Below the pieces are notes generated by a model. It was not told the origin of the DNA. It did no database searches and was given only the letters and a program-made list of their open reading frames with translations. From positions 28,940 to 92,939 of the forward strand of contig DEML01000068.1 of NCBI GenBank assembly GCA_002359185.1: DNA of 64,000 nucleotides. Direction: 5' to 3'. Shown here one piece after another: positions 62,837 to 64,000 of this stretch. Each line of letters starts with the position of its first letter. Positions within the stretch are counted from its first letter, which is position 1. Both the position numbers and the translations under genes were made by a program. Source of the DNA: Planctomycetaceae bacterium UBA2671. Lineage in GTDB: Bacteria > Planctomycetota > Planctomycetia > Planctomycetales > Planctomycetaceae.

Positions 62837-63898
62837 TCAATGAAGTTCATTCAGAGGAATCGTCGCCAGATAGATCGAAGTCTTGCCCTCGTGGCTGGAG
62901 TAGTAAGTCATCCAGAGTTGACCTTTATAGATTACGAAGCCGGGATAGCTTGTGTCGCCGCCGCTGGGGAATTCGATCAATTCTTTGAAGTTTCCCTGCA
63001 AATCGATTTCTGCCAGAATTGTTTTGGCTGGCCCCTGATATCTTCGCGTGCCTGCGATCAGTTTTCCATTATCCAACACGATGAAATCAGGTCCTCCCAG
63101 TCGATGTCCAAGATCCTTAAGTTCCCATTCTTTATAAGGAGCTTTGGCGTTTCCGATGATGCCGTGTGCTTTTCCTTTTTCGCGACGAAGCAGCATCACC
63201 ATCGTGCCATCATCGAGAAATCGAAGAGTGGCTTCATTGGGGGAATCCTCAATTTCAAAACTTTTCACATTCTCATAACTGATGCCATCACTCGTTTTGA
63301 CTAGATGCAGTCCATACTTGACCCCCGCCTGATTACTCTGATACATGATTCCATAACCCGCATTTTCATGCCAGGTGACGCGCCATAACCAGTCGAAATT
63401 CGTCCGGATGGCAGGATCCATTTTGATAGGAGTCAGAGAGGCGAATGTCTGGCTGCCTGATTCCAGAAAGCAAACGCGAGGTTCCCGTTTGAGGATTTTA
63501 GTTCCCTCATAATACGAACCGCCAATCAGCAGCATGAGGCGGCCATCCAGTGTGACTGATAATTTCGGATCGCGGAGATCGACTTCCGCTTCGGAAATCA
63601 ATGCAAATGATTTCCACTGCTGGCCGTCGGCTGAAGTCAGTACGCGAATCTCTCCATCGCGGCCATTCTCTCCCGGCACATGTCCAGTCCCTTCCCGGAA
63701 GGTACATAAGAATTGATTGTCGAACCTCACGAGATCCGTAAAGGCATTGTGATTCGCCTGATCCCAGATTTTTCGAACTTCATACTTGAGGGACTTGTCC
63801 TCTGCAGTAATGAAATCTGTACCGATCAGAGTGAATATCAAACAAGTTAAAAGGAGAATACGAATTGAGAAATGTTCGTATTTCTGAATCAAACGCAT
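62837..63898 (-). CDS. Exo-alpha-sialidase-like (BNR-type) exported protein
   Basis: 353 aa. Signal peptide (SIRILLLTCLIFTLIGTDFI). Beta-propeller with Asp-box-like turns such as SADGQQWKSF and TSDGISYENV, and LRDPKLSVTLDGRLMLLIGG. A conserved Arg of the FREG-type segment (FLCTFREGTGH) resembles the sialidase Arg triad region. Could release sialic acid or another terminal sugar, but substrate is uncertain. It lies at the right edge, minus strand, alone, about 14 kb from the DapA-family aldolase. Confidence 0.72.
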   Translation of the reverse strand: MRLIQKYEHFSIRILLLTCLIFTLIGTDFITAEDKSLKYEVRKIWDQANHNAFTDLVRFDNQFLCTFREGTGHVPGENGRDGEIRVLTSADGQQWKSFALISEAEVDLRDPKLSVTLDGRLMLLIGGSYYEGTKILKREPRVCFLESGSQTFASLTPIKMDPAIRTNFDWLWRVTWHENAGYGIMYQSNQAGVKYGLHLVKTSDGISYENVKSFEIEDSPNEATLRFLDDGTMVMLLRREKGKAHGIIGNAKAPYKEWELKDLGHRLGGPDFIVLDNGKLIAGTRRYQGPAKTILAEIDLQGNFKELIEFPSGGDTSYPGFVIYKGQLWMTYYSSHEGKTSIYLATIPLNELH

Positions 63899-63964
63899 AG
63901 AATCAATCCTTATGTTTTAGAGATTAAGAACCTCTAACATAACCTGTATTTGCCATAATGATCT

Positions 63965-64000
63965 GGGGTGGCGGGGGCGCTCCGCGTTAGCGGAAGCCCC
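63965..64000. repeat. Copy of GGGGGCGC palindromic repeat, cut by window edge
   Basis: GGGTGGCGGGGGCGCTCCGC followed by GTTAGCGGAAGCCCC, matching 25856-25895. The rest is outside the window. Confidence 0.75.

Overview
The window is a chromosomal segment of a planctomycete. Inference: probably order Planctomycetales, in the Planctomyces/Rubinisphaera/Gimesia range; no rRNA is present to place it further. Family-level evidence is a DUF1559 prepilin-like protein, a DUF1592-type cytochrome c protein paired with a Tat-exported DUF1552 protein, DUF1080, a PVC-type dehydrogenase-like protein, FG-GAP secreted proteins, and many short palindromic intergenic repeats.

Layout: (1) 1-5,340: end of a dehydrogenase-like gene, a bidirectional terminator, then the classical rpsB-tsf-pyrH-frr block on the minus strand. 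(2) 5,640-8,045: two lipoproteins and a DUF1559 protein. (3) 8,380-10,447: lipB-like gene, lipA and a small lipoyl-like domain protein; the LipB-like protein lacks the usual Lys/Cys pair and the lipoyl-like domain lacks its lysine. (4) 11,502-22,196: flagellar rod/ring/hook cluster flgF-flgG-flgA-flgH-flgI-flgJ-flgN-flgK-flgL, with an unusually large FlgL. (5) 22,290-27,206: SMP-30 lactonase-like protein, acs, FG-GAP protein. (6) 27,482-36,183: zinc-ribbon protein, coiled-coil membrane protein, MoxR ATPase, large membrane protein, ABC ATPase and permease. (7) 36,739-44,250: polysaccharide genes (sugar transferase, GT-C-like protein, methyltransferase plus GT2), SpoIIE-type phosphatase, PhyH dioxygenase. 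(8) 44,403-46,590: tRNA-Thr(CGU) followed by an accessory island. It holds a promoter-like site, three attC-like sites flanking two small cassette genes with no integrase (a CALIN), and a fragment resembling the end of a phage terminase with a zinc-ribbon gene. (9) 46,601-53,367: FG-GAP protein, DapA-family aldolase, SSS symporter, GntR regulator, CbiX, then rpsG and rpsL. (10) 53,954-63,898: DUF1592/DUF1552 pair, broken zeta-like ATPase with a small partner, DUF1080 protein, NfeD plus flotillin, sialidase-like protein.

Most genes are housekeeping or lineage-typical. The least ordinary parts are the cassette island, two pairs of dispersed non-coding repeats (one with a stem whose pairing is kept although its bases differ), the lip cluster, and the frameshifted zeta-like gene. 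All calls come from reading the sequence and recalled family motifs; no database search was run.
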